This document shows positions 47,070 through 56,913 of a DNA stretch of 64,000 bases, one piece after another. Under the pieces are notes generated by a model. That model saw nothing but the letters and a program-made list of their open reading frames with translations. It was not told the DNA's origin and did not search any database. The stretch's first letter is position 1. Each line of letters starts with the position of its first letter. Source of the DNA: Methylocystis sp. KS32 (GTDB lineage Bacteria > Pseudomonadota > Alphaproteobacteria > Rhizobiales > Beijerinckiaceae); the NCBI GenBank assembly GCA_002862095.1, contig PHSQ01000002.1, positions 372,001-436,000 on the forward strand, written 5' to 3'. Position numbers and translations under genes: made by a program.

Positions 47070-48128
47070 ATGTCCAAGACCAAATCGAACATCGGAAATT
47101 TCTTTGAGGATTTCTCGCTCGGCCAGGTGATCCGTCACGCCGCGCCGCGCACGGTGACGACGGGCGACGTCGCCGTCTATACCTCTTTGTATCTGCCCCG
47201 ATTCGCCGTCCAATCATCCAGCGCCTTCGCGCAGACGATCGGTTATCGCGAGGCGCCGATCGACGATATTCTGGTGTTTCACTTCGTGCTGGGCAAAACC
47301 GTCCCCGATGTGTCGCTGAACGCCATCGCCAATCTGGGCTACGCGGATTTCAAATTTCTCGCCCCGGTCTATCCTGGCGACACACTGACCGCGACATCCG
47401 AGGTCATCGGCCTGAAAGAAAACTCCAACAAGGAGACCGGCGTCGTCTATGTGCGCTCGACCGGCCGGAACCAAAACGGCGAGATCGTGCTGGATTACGC
47501 CCGCTGGGTGATGGTGAAGAAGCGCGACAAGAACGCGCCCGTCGGCCCCGAGGTGGTCCCTGCCCTGCCGAAATCCGTTTCTCCCGCCGATCTCGGCAAG
47601 GCCGTTCCGAAGATCGACGTCGCCGCTTACGACAAGATTCTCGCCGGTTCCCCCTATTTATGGGGCGATTACGAAAAGGGCGAAAAGATCGACCATATCG
47701 ACGGCATGACCGTCGAGGAGGCCGAGCACCAGCTCGCGACGCGGCTTTATCAGAACAACTCGAAGGTCCACTTCAATCAGTATTACGAAGCCCAGGGCCG
47801 CTTCGGAAAGCGCATCATCTATGGCGGCCATGTGATTTCGCTCGCCCGCGCGCTGTCCTTCAACGGGCTGGAAAACGTGTTCCACATCGCGGCGGTCAAT
47901 GGCGGCCGCCATGTCAACCCGCTCTTCGCGGGCGGAACCGTCTTCGCCTGGAGCGAAGTGCTCGACAAGGCCGAGATTCCGGGCAGAAGCGATATCGGGG
48001 CTCTGCGCCTGCGCCTCGTCGCGACCAAGGACAAGCCCTGCGTCGAATTCCCGCTGAACGGCCCCGACGGCAAGCCCGACCCCTCCGTGCTCCTCGACCT
48101 CGATTATTGGGCCGTTCTGCCGCGTTAA
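47070..48128 (+). CDS. meaC: Mesaconyl-CoA hydratase (MaoC-like), ethylmalonyl-CoA pathway
   Basis: A 352-residue protein with two hot-dog (MaoC-type) halves. The sequence NIGNFFEDFSLGQVIRHAAPRTVTTGDVAVYTSLYLPRFAVQ and the C-terminal IIYGGHVISLARALSFNGL match bacterial mesaconyl-CoA hydratases. These convert mesaconyl-C1-CoA to beta-methylmalyl-CoA in glyoxylate regeneration during C1 or C2 growth. The start at 47070 is preferred over the ATG at 47055. The exact substrate is inferred from the family. Confidence 0.85.
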   Translation: MSKTKSNIGNFFEDFSLGQVIRHAAPRTVTTGDVAVYTSLYLPRFAVQSSSAFAQTIGYREAPIDDILVFHFVLGKTVPDVSLNAIANLGYADFKFLAPVYPGDTLTATSEVIGLKENSNKETGVVYVRSTGRNQNGEIVLDYARWVMVKKRDKNAPVGPEVVPALPKSVSPADLGKAVPKIDVAAYDKILAGSPYLWGDYEKGEKIDHIDGMTVEEAEHQLATRLYQNNSKVHFNQYYEAQGRFGKRIIYGGHVISLARALSFNGLENVFHIAAVNGGRHVNPLFAGGTVFAWSEVLDKAEIPGRSDIGALRLRLVATKDKPCVEFPLNGPDGKPDPSVLLDLDYWAVLPR

Positions 48129-48242
48129 CGGATAGGACGTCCGAATCTTTTCGCCTCGGGGCCGCCTATCGAACGACGGCCCGCGGCGCGACGCGGACGT
48201 TGTTTCGATAGATCGCGACGTTCACGGACGCCCCCCGCCCCG

Positions 48243-49340
48243 TCACAGCAATCCGGCCCTCGAAAGCATGTGGGAGAGCGCCTCGGGATAAATCAGCTCC
48301 GTGGAGGCGGCGATTTCTTCCGGGCGCCACCATTTCCAGCCCTCGACATAGCCCTTCTCGTCAAACGTCAGCATCTCCAAATTGGGCTCGAAATCCTCGC
48401 AACGCACGAGGTAGTATTGCTCGACGGCGTGGCTCCAACCGCTCTCGAGACGCAGCGGAAATTCGCGCGAGGCGATGGGCGCGCCAAGGGTGAATTCCCT
48501 TAGCCCGGTCTCTTCGGCGATCTCGCGCCGAGCGCAGGCTTCGAAAGTTTCGCCGTTCTCCAGCGCCCCGCCCGGCTGGCCCCAGAAGTGGGAATACCCA
48601 AGCGCCGCGACATCCGGCAGGATACGGCTTGAAAAACGCAGCAGCAGGGTCTCGCAACGCGGATTGACGAGCAGAACGCGCGTCGCCTCGCGCCGCGGCA
48701 GTTCGATCCCGTCATAGGGCGCAACCACGGGATTGCGATCGCGCGCTCGCGCCCAATCGACCAGGGACCACTGGCCATCCTCATAGGCGACCCAGTTCGG
48801 CGCGGCGTTCAGGACGGGATATTCCCGCGTTTCGTCCAGGCGCTTGCCGGTCGCCATGCGCCAGGCGATATCCAGCGTTCCGGCGTGAGCCACGACGAGC
48901 ACGGTTTCGCCGCTATGCGCCTCCGCGATTTTGGTCAGCGCGAACCTGACTCTGGCGGCGAAGCGCATGAGAGTCTCGCCGCCGGGCGCCGCATAATCGG
49001 CGCGGCGGACGAGATAGTGCTGATAGTCCTGGGGAAATTGCGAGGCGACCTCGGGGTGGCTGAGGCCATGCCAGACGCCGTCGTGCTTTTCGCGCAGCTC
49101 CGGCCTCTTGACGATTTCCATTCCGCGCCGGGCGGCGTGAGGCGCGGCAGTCGCCACCGCCCTTTGCAGATCGCTACTATAAATATGATCGAAATGAGCG
49201 TCGGCGAGTTCGCGCCCCAAGGCCTCCGCTTGTAATCGCCCCTTCAAATTCAACGCTATGTTGAGTTGCCCTTGAAAACGTCGTTCGAGATTCCAGTTCG
49301 TCTCGCCGTGGCGTGCGAGACACATAAGCGTGCGGGTCAT
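48243..49340 (-). CDS. Histidine phosphatase-Nudix hydrolase fusion
   Basis: A 365-residue two-domain protein. Residues about 1-200 form a phosphoglycerate-mutase-like phosphatase (LARHGETNWNLERRFQGQ, then VLVVAHAGTLD). Residues about 215-365 form a Nudix domain with a perfect box, GALENGETFEACARREIAEE followed by TGL. The two activities may act on successive phosphate groups of one compound, or clean up damaged nucleotides. It stands alone, convergent with meaC. Confidence 0.88.
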   Translation of the reverse strand: MTRTLMCLARHGETNWNLERRFQGQLNIALNLKGRLQAEALGRELADAHFDHIYSSDLQRAVATAAPHAARRGMEIVKRPELREKHDGVWHGLSHPEVASQFPQDYQHYLVRRADYAAPGGETLMRFAARVRFALTKIAEAHSGETVLVVAHAGTLDIAWRMATGKRLDETREYPVLNAAPNWVAYEDGQWSLVDWARARDRNPVVAPYDGIELPRREATRVLLVNPRCETLLLRFSSRILPDVAALGYSHFWGQPGGALENGETFEACARREIAEETGLREFTLGAPIASREFPLRLESGWSHAVEQYYLVRCEDFEPNLEMLTFDEKGYVEGWKWWRPEEIAASTELIYPEALSHMLSRAGLL

Positions 49341-49737
49341 GGCTTGTTCCGAAGAGGCCGGCTTATTGTCTTAATTCTGCGACAAGGGCTATCCGCCCAT
49401 TTGTTCGGCACGGCAAGTTCAAAATCCCGTTTTGGCCCGCAGTGCGGCAAAAAGCCCGGCCCTCGCAGATCGTCGGCGTGCGCTCAAGAGACAAAATTAA
49501 CATCTTGATTTTGCTACGTTACAAAGCAGACACGGGAGTGGTGAAGGGGACCGTCATCGCGAACAAAGCAACCCTGGAGCGCCGCCCGTGCCTTTTGCCT
49601 GGTCATGCTCGCAAGAATGCTCGAAATGATCCAGCCTTCGCCTTACGGCCTCTGGATTGCCGCGTCGCTTCGTTTCTCACAATGACGAACCCGCCGCCGA
49701 ACTCCTGCATGAGGCAGCAGAGTTAAACACTTGTCCC
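49341..49737. repeat. Intergenic region with a degenerate REP unit
   Basis: At about 49552-49725 there is a worn copy of the REP-type repeat (gtcatcgcgaacaaagcaaccctgga ... ctggattgccgcgtcgcttcgtttctcacaatgac), ending near aactcctgcatgaggcagcaga. The rest shows no gene. The promoter of the phosphatase-Nudix gene should be in its left part. Confidence 0.5.
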
Positions 49738-49992
49738 TCAATGTTTCGCGCCGGTTGAAAATTCGCCGGTCCGCACGCGGGCGGGAAGGCTTTCCGCGAA
49801 ACAAGCGACGCTTTCCTCGCCGTGACTGGCGACAAGTTCGCGCAACGCCGTGGACAGCGCCGCGGAGGCGAAATTGTCGCTGTCGATCCCCGCGAGAATA
49901 GCCTCCGCGAAGGCTTCGGTGACATAGACCAGCGCCGCGCGGCGCTGGTCCGCGCCCGCGTCTTCGAGCGATAAAGGACTGAATTGCATCAT
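49738..49992 (-). CDS. Conserved-looking hypothetical protein
   Basis: An 84-residue acidic helical protein, MMQFSPLSLEDAGADQRRAA and so on, ending RVRTGEFSTGAKH. No membrane helix or domain is recognised. The start is uncertain: the frame extends six codons further to 50010. Confidence 0.5.
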   Translation of the reverse strand: MMQFSPLSLEDAGADQRRAALVYVTEAFAEAILAGIDSDNFASAALSTALRELVASHGEESVACFAESLPARVRTGEFSTGAKH

Positions 49993-50069
49993 GCCGAGCA
50001 CTCTAGACAAGGTCTCGCGCCTGCGCGAGACACGTCTTTCCAGAGGGTTAATTCGTACTCGCGAGATTG

Positions 50070-50576
50070 CTATGGATTGCCGTAACGCGTGACGACTTCC
50101 TGCGAGAGCTTTTCGGCCTCGGCAAGATAACGGGAGATCAATACCCGCGCATTGGGCGTGCAGGAGCGATAAGTAATCTCATAGCCGTGAAAACCTCGGT
50201 TGAAGGCGGCGGTTAGATTTTGCCGCCGAAGGCCCGAAGGGGTCGCGGCGTCGCGAAGCTGCGCCATTTTGGCCCGCCAATCGTCGCCATCTCCGTCGCC
50301 GCAAAGGTCTCTTAGGAACGACAATCCCCCGAGCACCTCTGCAAGCCTGGTCAATTGCGCGTCGTAGGGAGCGGGCGGCGGCTCCGCCGGCGTAACCGGC
50401 TCTTGCTTTTTCGATTCCGGCTTCGGGGCGGATTTCTTGTTCCGCACATCCTTGCGGCTCGCTGATTTATGCGTTTTGGAGCGGTTGGTCTGAGCCTCGG
50501 CTCCGGGCGCGGACAAAAGCGCCGACAAGATCGCGACCGCGCAAACACACCGGAAGAGCCGGGCCCCGTCGTTCAT
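50070..50576 (-). CDS. TIGR02301 family secreted protein
   Basis: A 168-residue protein. A signal peptide ([21 protein letters not shown]) precedes a Lys/Pro-rich linker. The conserved domain follows: [28 protein letters not shown] ... [34 protein letters not shown], the TIGR02301 pattern of alphaproteobacteria. Its ATG overlaps the stop of pdxH (ATGA). The function is unknown. Confidence 0.85.
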   Translation of the reverse strand: MNDGARLFRCVCAVAILSALLSAPGAEAQTNRSKTHKSASRKDVRNKKSAPKPESKKQEPVTPAEPPPAPYDAQLTRLAEVLGGLSFLRDLCGDGDGDDWRAKMAQLRDAATPSGLRRQNLTAAFNRGFHGYEITYRSCTPNARVLISRYLAEAEKLSQEVVTRYGNP

Positions 50577-51214
50577 GGATAAAGCCGCTGCTTCGACCAT
50601 TGCGCTCCTTCGGCCTCGCGCGTGAATCGAACGCGATCGTGAAGGCGGAAGGGCTTATCGGCCCAAAATTCCATCGCCAAAGGAACTATTCGATAGCCGC
50701 GCCAATAGGCGGGCCGGGGGATGTCTCCCACCGCGAATTTCATTGCGTAATGCGCCACCGCTTTTTCCAGCGCAAATCGGCTCCCCAGCGGCCTCGATTG
50801 CTGACTGGCCCAGGCGCCGATGCGGCTGTCGCGAGGGCGGCTCGCGAAATAGGCGTCCGATTCGGCGTCCGTCACAGGAACGACAGGCCCACGCAAACGC
50901 GCCTGGCGGCGAAGCGACTTCCAATGAAACAAGGCGGCGGCCTGCATATTGGCCGCGAGTTGCGAACCTTTCGCGCTTTCGGCATTCGTGTAGAAGATGA
51001 AGCCCGATTCGCTCCACCCCTTCAACAGAACCATACGGGCGTCGGGCAGCCCGGAAGTGTCTGCTGTCGCCAGCACCATGGCCTCTGGATCGTTGATTTC
51101 ATTTACCTTGGCATCATCGAACCATTCGCCAAACAGCGCGAAAGGCTCGGCGGCGTCCACGAAGTCACCGGTCGTTAACGCGTTCAAGAGAAAATCCTCC
51201 CGTAGCGCCTGCAT
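50573..51214 (-). CDS. pdxH: Pyridoxamine 5'-phosphate oxidase
   Basis: A 213-residue FMN enzyme that makes pyridoxal 5'-phosphate, the last step of vitamin B6 synthesis and salvage. Typical stretches are [39 protein letters not shown] and the C-terminal RLYP. It is coupled to the TIGR02301 gene downstream. Confidence 0.95.
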   Translation of the reverse strand: MQALREDFLLNALTTGDFVDAAEPFALFGEWFDDAKVNEINDPEAMVLATADTSGLPDARMVLLKGWSESGFIFYTNAESAKGSQLAANMQAAALFHWKSLRRQARLRGPVVPVTDAESDAYFASRPRDSRIGAWASQQSRPLGSRFALEKAVAHYAMKFAVGDIPRPAYWRGYRIVPLAMEFWADKPFRLHDRVRFTREAEGAQWSKQRLYP

Positions 51215-51244
51215 CGAAGCAGGTCAGGTCTTTAAGGGTGAGCT

Positions 51245-51724
51245 TTGCGTCGAACCGTCGCCACACATAGCGCGCCCGCCAAAATTCCTCAAACGCCTCG
51301 CGCTGTCGCGGCAATCGGAATTTTTTTGTGGATGAGCGCGCTCGGAGCCTGCTCCATCGTGGTGCCGGGGTCAGATGCCTGGCGCGCGAGTTCCGACGAC
51401 GTGACCGGCTCCATTCATAAGCCGCCGCCTGAACTTGCCTCCGGCCTCGAGGTCGAAGACCGTCGCCGCGCCTTGGCGGCGCTCGGCACGGCGCTCGACC
51501 CGCAGGGCGCGGGAGGCAGCGTGAACTGGGACAATGCGCAAACGGGAGCGAAGGGGAGCTTCATCCCGGTCGGTCCCGCCTATCCCATGGACGGCAAGAT
51601 ATGCAGAGCGTTCGTCGCGGACGTCTCGACGAATCAAATGCAGGAGCGTCTGCAAGGCGCCGCCTGCCGCGAAAAGACCGCCGAATGGTCTCTCACCGAG
51701 GTCAAACCCTGGCGCAAGAGCTGA
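51245..51724 (+). CDS. Lipoprotein-like surface antigen (RT0821/Lpp0805 type)
   Basis: A 159-residue protein from a probable TTG start. A signal peptide ends in the lipobox LGAC. The domain VNWDNAQTGAKGSFIPVGPAYPMDG ... CRAFVADVS ... QGAACREKTAEWSLTEVKPW matches small outer-membrane antigen-like proteins of alphaproteobacteria. It is convergent with asd. Confidence 0.8.
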   Translation: MRRTVATHSAPAKIPQTPRAVAAIGIFLWMSALGACSIVVPGSDAWRASSDDVTGSIHKPPPELASGLEVEDRRRALAALGTALDPQGAGGSVNWDNAQTGAKGSFIPVGPAYPMDGKICRAFVADVSTNQMQERLQGAACREKTAEWSLTEVKPWRKS

Positions 51725-51743
51725 TCATTCGGGATGTCCGCCG

Positions 51744-52778
51744 CTACGAAGCGCCCGCCTTCGGTCCCAGCAGCTTGCGATTTAACAATACTTCCGCGAT
51801 CTGAACGGCGTTCAATGCGGCGCCTTTGCGGAGATTGTCGGCTACGCACCAGAACACCAGGCCATTGTCGACCGTCGGATCGGCGCGGATGCGCGAGACG
51901 TAAGTCGCGTCTTCTCCCGCCGCTTCGTGAGGCGTGATGTATCCGCCGGGTTCGTGCTTGTCGATCACCAAAACCCCTGGAGCCTCGCGCAGAATTTCCC
52001 GCGCTTCCTCGGGTGAAATTGGCCGCTCGAATTCGACGTTCACGGACTCGGAATGGCTGATGAAGACCGGCACGCGGACGCAGGTCGCCACCAGCTTGAT
52101 TTTGGGATCGAGTATCTTCTTGGTTTCGGCCACCATCTTCCATTCTTCCTTGGTGAAGCCGTCCTCCATGAAGATGTCGATTTGCGGAATGAGGTTAAAC
52201 GCGATCCGCTTGGGGAATTTCTTGGTTTGAACGACGTCGGAGACGAAAATGGCGCGCGTCTGGGCGAAAAGTTCGTCCATCGCTTCTTTTCCGGCGCCAG
52301 AAACCGATTGATAGGTCGAGACGACAACGCGCAATATCTTTGCGGCGTCATGCAATGGCTTCAAAGCCACGACGAGCTGCGCGGTCGAGCAATTTGGATT
52401 GGCGATGATATATTTTTGAGTAAAGCCCGCGACAGCGGCCGCGTTGACTTCCGGCACGACCAGAGGCACTTGAGGGTCCATGCGGAAGGCGCTCGAATTA
52501 TCGATCACCACGCAGCCTTTCGCGCCAATTCTTGGCGACCATTCCCGCGAGACATCGCCGCCGGCCGACATCAGGCAAATATCGACGCCGGAAAAGTCGT
52601 AGCTGTCGAGATGGCGGCACTTCAGCGTCTTGTCGCCGAAAGAGACTTCCTGGCCAATCGAACGCGAGGAGGCGAGCGGAACCACCTCCGACACCGGAAA
52701 ACGCCGTTCGGCCAAAATATCCAGCATTTCGCGGCCCACATTTCCTGTGGCGCCGACGACCGCGACCTTATACGCCAT
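51744..52778 (-). CDS. asd: Aspartate-semialdehyde dehydrogenase
   Basis: A 344-residue enzyme that makes aspartate semialdehyde for lysine, threonine, methionine and diaminopimelate. The NADP-binding N terminus is VAVVGATGNVGREMLDIL. The catalytic cysteine is in IANPNCSTAQLVVAL. The length is usual, and it stands as a single gene. Confidence 0.97.
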   Translation of the reverse strand: MAYKVAVVGATGNVGREMLDILAERRFPVSEVVPLASSRSIGQEVSFGDKTLKCRHLDSYDFSGVDICLMSAGGDVSREWSPRIGAKGCVVIDNSSAFRMDPQVPLVVPEVNAAAVAGFTQKYIIANPNCSTAQLVVALKPLHDAAKILRVVVSTYQSVSGAGKEAMDELFAQTRAIFVSDVVQTKKFPKRIAFNLIPQIDIFMEDGFTKEEWKMVAETKKILDPKIKLVATCVRVPVFISHSESVNVEFERPISPEEAREILREAPGVLVIDKHEPGGYITPHEAAGEDATYVSRIRADPTVDNGLVFWCVADNLRKGAALNAVQIAEVLLNRKLLGPKAGAS

Positions 52779-52834
52779 GATGTTCTCCGTCCGCCCGCCG
52801 CAAGGCGGCCGGGGTCAATTTTTGAATCGGATGA

Positions 52835-53188
52835 TTAAAACGGCAAGCCGACCGACATGCCTCCGGAGGGCGAAACGCCGACCGGCATTTTCACGGGTTC
52901 GCTGGGCTTGGCGTCGTCTTCTTTCTTCTTCGGCGGCGCCTTGCCGGGAGACCATCCTTCGAGTTCGCCAAACTGGCGATCGCCGCCCGGCGTTCCGGTC
53001 GCTTTGGCGGCGGGCGCCGACGCCGGCTGCTGCTTCGGCTTGGACGCTCTCTTTTTCTTGGGCTTGGCGGCGTCGCCCGATGTGTCGAGCGACTGAGAAT
53101 CGATGCTCAACTCCTCGGCGAACGCGAGCGGAGTCGCTAATGCGCCGGTCAACAGAACGGCAATGAACAGACTTTCACGAAAACGCAT
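52835..53188 (-). CDS. Secreted Lys/Pro-rich hypothetical protein
   Basis: A 117-residue protein with a signal peptide (SLFIAVLLTGALATPLAFAEE) and a low-complexity mature part rich in Lys, Pro and Ala (KPKKKRASKPKQQ), ending SPSGGMSVGLPF. It lies 98 bp after sdhB on the same strand. The long upstream open frame is not coding. No family is recognised. Confidence 0.55.
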   Translation of the reverse strand: MRFRESLFIAVLLTGALATPLAFAEELSIDSQSLDTSGDAAKPKKKRASKPKQQPASAPAAKATGTPGGDRQFGELEGWSPGKAPPKKKEDDAKPSEPVKMPVGVSPSGGMSVGLPF

Positions 53189-53286
53189 CGCGCAGCTCTC
53201 CATTGAAGGGATATGGACTCGTCCTAATGTGCCTCTTGGACGAAACGAAGGCAACCGCCTCGCTCCATCGCTGGGAGGCCGGGCGT

Positions 53287-54060
53287 TCAGTCCAGCCGAG
53301 CTATCGCCATGTTCTTGAGTTCCGCGATCGCCTTCGCCGGCTCCAGTCCCTTCGGACAGGCTTTGGTGCAATTCATGATGGTGTGGCAGCGATAGAGCCG
53401 GAATGCGTCGTCGACATAACCGAGCCTCTCCTCGCCGGCCTCGTCGCGCGAATCGGAAATCCAGCGTTTCGCCTGCAACAGGGCGGCCGGGCCGAGATAG
53501 CGGTCGGAATTCCACCAATAGCTCGGACATGACGTCGAACAGCAGGCGCAGAGAATACATTCGTAAAGTCCGTCGAGTTTCGCCCGCTGCTGCGGCGATT
53601 GGAGGCGCTCCTTCTCCGGGTTCTGGCCCGCTTGCAGCCAGGGCTCGATAGCCGCGTGCTGGAGGTAGAAATTGGTTAAATCCGGAACGAGATCCTTGAC
53701 TACGGACATATGAGGAAGCGGATAGAGTTTTATCACGCCCTCGATGTCGTCCATGCCCTTGGTGCAGGCCAGTGTGTTGGTCCCGGCGATATTCATGGCG
53801 CAGGAGCCGCATATGCCTTCGCGGCAGGAGCGGCGGAAGGTCAGAGTCGGATCGACCTTGTTCTTGATCCAGATGATCGCGTCGAGAACCATTGGCCCGC
53901 AGTCGTGAAGGTCCACGAAAAAGGTGTCGATGCGCGGGTTCTGCCCGTCGTCCGGATTCCAGCGGTAGATTTGGAACTCCCTCACGCGGGCGCTATCCGG
54001 GCGCGGCCAGGTCTTACCCGTGACGGGCTTGGAGTTTTGGGGAAGCGTGAATTCGACCAT
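53287..54060 (-). CDS. sdhB: Succinate dehydrogenase iron-sulfur subunit
   Basis: A 257-residue subunit of complex II with three iron-sulfur clusters: [22 protein letters not shown] for [2Fe-2S], and [16 protein letters not shown] and [21 protein letters not shown] for [4Fe-4S] and [3Fe-4S]. The start [12 protein letters not shown] at 54060 is family-like. The frame is open far upstream inside sdhA, but that is a shadow. Confidence 0.97.
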   Translation of the reverse strand: MVEFTLPQNSKPVTGKTWPRPDSARVREFQIYRWNPDDGQNPRIDTFFVDLHDCGPMVLDAIIWIKNKVDPTLTFRRSCREGICGSCAMNIAGTNTLACTKGMDDIEGVIKLYPLPHMSVVKDLVPDLTNFYLQHAAIEPWLQAGQNPEKERLQSPQQRAKLDGLYECILCACCSTSCPSYWWNSDRYLGPAALLQAKRWISDSRDEAGEERLGYVDDAFRLYRCHTIMNCTKACPKGLEPAKAIAELKNMAIARLD

Positions 54061-54083
54061 TTTCGTGCTCTTCCTCGGCCGGC

Positions 54084-55922
54084 TTAATACACCCTTGCCT
54101 TCGGCTCGATGTATTTCACTTCGTCCGTCATGGTGTAGCTGTGCACCGGGCGGTAATCTATCGAAACCGACTTCTTGTCCGCATCGATCGTCGCCAGCGT
54201 ATGCTTCATCCAGTTGGCGTCGTCGCGATTCGTGAAATCCTCGCGCGCATGGGCCCCGCGCGATTCCTTGCGGTTCTCCGCCGAAACGATGGTCACCGCC
54301 GCCTGCGCGATCAGGTTTTCGAACTCCAGCGTCTCGATGAGATCGGAATTCCAGATCAGAGAGCGATCCGAAACCCTCACATCCGCGCTCTCGCGCCACA
54401 CCGCATTGATTTGTTCGACGCCCTCCGCCAGAGCTTCGCCGGTGCGATAGACCGTGCAATGGGTCTGCATGGCCCGTTGCATCTTTTCGCGCAACACGGC
54501 CGTCGACGTCCCGCCATTGGCGTAACGCAGGCGATCGAGACGAGACAGGGCCGCGTCGGCGCTGCCGGCGGGCAGTTCCGGCAAAGTCTCGCCCGGCTTG
54601 ACCAATTCCGCCGCGCGAAGGCCCGCCGCGCGGCCGAACACGATCAAGTCGATCAGCGAATTCGAACCGAGCCGGTTGGCGCCATGCACGGAAACGCAGG
54701 CGGCTTCGCCGAGCGCCATCAGGCCGGGCGCCACCGTGTCGGCGTCGCCGTTTTTCTTCATCAGAACTTCGCCGTGATAATTCGTCGGAATGCCGCCCAT
54801 GTTGTAATGGGCGGTCGGAATGATCGGGATCGGCTCGCGCGTCACGTCGACGCCCGCGAAGATCTTGGCGCTTTCGGAAATTCCCGGCAAGCGCTCGTGG
54901 AGAATCGCCGGGTCGAGATGTTCTAGATGCAGATGGGCGTGATCCTTGTGCTTGCCGACGCCCCTGCCCTCGCGCACTTCCATCGTGATCGCGCGCGAGA
55001 CCATGTCGCGCGGCGCGAGGTCTTTGACGCTCGGCGCGTAGCGCTCCATGAAGCGCTCGCCCTCGCTGTTGGTCAGATAGCCGCCCTCGCCGCGCGCGCC
55101 CTCGGTGATGAGGCAGCCCGCGCCGTAAATTCCGGTCGGGTGAAACTGCACGAACTCCATATCCTGCAAAGGGAGTCCCGCGCGGAGAATCATGGCGTTT
55201 CCGTCGCCTGTGCAAGTATGCGCGGATGTCGCGGAGAGATAGACGCGGCCGTACCCGCCCGTGGCCAAAACCGTCAGCCCGGCGCGAAAGCGATGGATCG
55301 CGCCGTCGTCCATCTTGAGACAGACGACGCCGCGGCAACGACCTTCGGCGTCCATGATCAGGTCGAGCGCGAAAAACTCCACGAAGAATTCGGTGTTGTG
55401 CTTGAGCGCCTGGCCATAGAGCGTATGCAGCATCGCGTGGCCGGTGCGGTCGGCGGCGGCGCAGGTGCGCTGCGCGGGCGGCCCCTTGCCGAAGTCCGTC
55501 GTCATCCCGCCAAAGGGCCGCTGATAGATGCGCCCCTCGGTCGTGCGGGAGAACGGCACGCCCCAATGTTCGAGTTCATAGACGGCTTGGGGAGCGTTCC
55601 GGCAGAGATATTCGATCGCGTCCTGGTCCCCAAGCCAGTCGGAGCCCTTGACGGTGTCGTACATGTGCCATTTCCAGTCATCCGGCCCCATGTTGCCCAA
55701 CGCCGCGGCGACGCCGCCCTGCGCCGCCACCGTATGCGAGCGGGTCGGAAAGACCTTGGTCACGCAGGCCGCGCGCAGCCCCGCCTTTGCGCAGCCCACC
55801 GCCGCGCGAAGACCCGCGCCGCCGGCTCCAACGACCACGACGTCGAAACTGTGGTCGATGATTTCATATGCTCGGCCATTGATGCTGGCGCTTGTCGCCA
55901 CTCCGCCGTTTGCAACCATCAC
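54084..55922 (-). CDS. sdhA: Succinate dehydrogenase flavoprotein subunit
   Basis: A 612-residue FAD subunit that oxidises succinate to fumarate. FAD binding is in [21 protein letters not shown], and the flavin-linking histidine is in [18 protein letters not shown]. Catalytic residues are in [23 protein letters not shown]. The order sdhC-D-A-B is the usual one, with 23 bp to sdhB. Confidence 0.97.
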   Translation of the reverse strand: MMVANGGVATSASINGRAYEIIDHSFDVVVVGAGGAGLRAAVGCAKAGLRAACVTKVFPTRSHTVAAQGGVAAALGNMGPDDWKWHMYDTVKGSDWLGDQDAIEYLCRNAPQAVYELEHWGVPFSRTTEGRIYQRPFGGMTTDFGKGPPAQRTCAAADRTGHAMLHTLYGQALKHNTEFFVEFFALDLIMDAEGRCRGVVCLKMDDGAIHRFRAGLTVLATGGYGRVYLSATSAHTCTGDGNAMILRAGLPLQDMEFVQFHPTGIYGAGCLITEGARGEGGYLTNSEGERFMERYAPSVKDLAPRDMVSRAITMEVREGRGVGKHKDHAHLHLEHLDPAILHERLPGISESAKIFAGVDVTREPIPIIPTAHYNMGGIPTNYHGEVLMKKNGDADTVAPGLMALGEAACVSVHGANRLGSNSLIDLIVFGRAAGLRAAELVKPGETLPELPAGSADAALSRLDRLRYANGGTSTAVLREKMQRAMQTHCTVYRTGEALAEGVEQINAVWRESADVRVSDRSLIWNSDLIETLEFENLIAQAAVTIVSAENRKESRGAHAREDFTNRDDANWMKHTLATIDADKKSVSIDYRPVHSYTMTDEVKYIEPKARVY

Positions 55923-55962
55923 AACGCCTTCTTTGAGCGAGAGTGAGTGAAAGAACGCGGCG

Positions 55963-56358
55963 CTACTTCGGCGCCGCGATGAGGAGAATCGCGAGCGTCC
56001 AAAGAGCCGCGATGGCGAGCGACGCCCATTTGTTGGCGAGAAGCGCCTTTTCCTTTAGCGCCTCGTCGTGGACATAGTCCATGATGATCGACTCGGCGCC
56101 CAGGCGCATGTGCATGGACGCGATGGCGATGAAGGCGATCATGGCGAGCGCCGGCAGGGGCCGGCCGATTTCGGCGCGGGCCGCCTCGTAGGATTTCCCC
56201 GAAACCGAAACCAGACACCAGCCGACGACGAGGCCGAGCGGCCCCAGAGCGCAGGCGGAAAGCCGCATGAATTTGTCGTGCGGCGCGCCCGAGCGATCGG
56301 CGACATAGGCGGCGCCGCGCCCGGTTCTGCCGCTCAAGAATTGCGTGCGAGAGGTCAT
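55963..56358 (-). CDS. sdhD: Succinate dehydrogenase membrane anchor subunit
   Basis: A 131-residue membrane subunit with three helices. The heme or quinone-side histidine is probably in [24 protein letters not shown], matching alphaproteobacterial SdhD. It lies between sdhC (25 bp) and sdhA (40 bp). Confidence 0.92.
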   Translation of the reverse strand: MTSRTQFLSGRTGRGAAYVADRSGAPHDKFMRLSACALGPLGLVVGWCLVSVSGKSYEAARAEIGRPLPALAMIAFIAIASMHMRLGAESIIMDYVHDEALKEKALLANKWASLAIAALWTLAILLIAAPK

Positions 56359-56383
56359 GGGTTTGTTCTCCAGACGCCTTGGC

Positions 56384-56791
56384 TCAACCGGCGAGGGTTG
56401 TCAGAACCCAGGTCAGCAGCGTGAGGGCGACGCCCCCGCCGAGCGTGGCCTGGGCGAGCAATTCGCGGCCTTTCGGGTCCATGTAGAGGCCGCGGTCCCA
56501 AAGCGCGTGGCGGACCCCGCCGAGAAGGTGGTGGAACAGCGCCCAGCTATAGAGCAGCATGAAGACATGGCCGATGAAGCCATTGGCGATCCAGGAGAAG
56601 GCCGCGAACGCGCCCGGCCCGAACGCGAGCGCCAGCAGATAGATCGCCATCGCGGCGGACCCGAGATATAGCGCCACGCCAGAAATGCGATGCGCCATCG
56701 ACATCGTCATCGTCAGCATGAGCTTGTAAATGGTCAGATGCGGCGAAAGTGGCCGCTTTTCCGCCATAGCTTCCAGTTCGGCATGCGCCAT
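56384..56791 (-). CDS. sdhC: Succinate dehydrogenase cytochrome b556 subunit
   Basis: A 135-residue membrane subunit with three helices. The family motif PLSPHLTIYKLMLTMTMSMA-HRISG and the heme-ligand histidine in WALFHHLLGGVRHALWD are visible. It is the first gene of the sdhCDAB operon, so the promoter should lie in 56792-56913. Confidence 0.95.
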   Translation of the reverse strand: MAHAELEAMAEKRPLSPHLTIYKLMLTMTMSMAHRISGVALYLGSAAMAIYLLALAFGPGAFAAFSWIANGFIGHVFMLLYSWALFHHLLGGVRHALWDRGLYMDPKGRELLAQATLGGGVALTLLTWVLTTLAG

Positions 56792-56913
56792 GACCCATCC
56801 CTTCCAACAGTCGGGCTTGTCTTGTCACAGTAGTTAAATCAATCGCCCCGGCGCCGCAACTGCGAAGGAAGTTTTCTTTGGACGCTCCAATTAAGAGAAA
56901 GCGCGGTCCGCGC

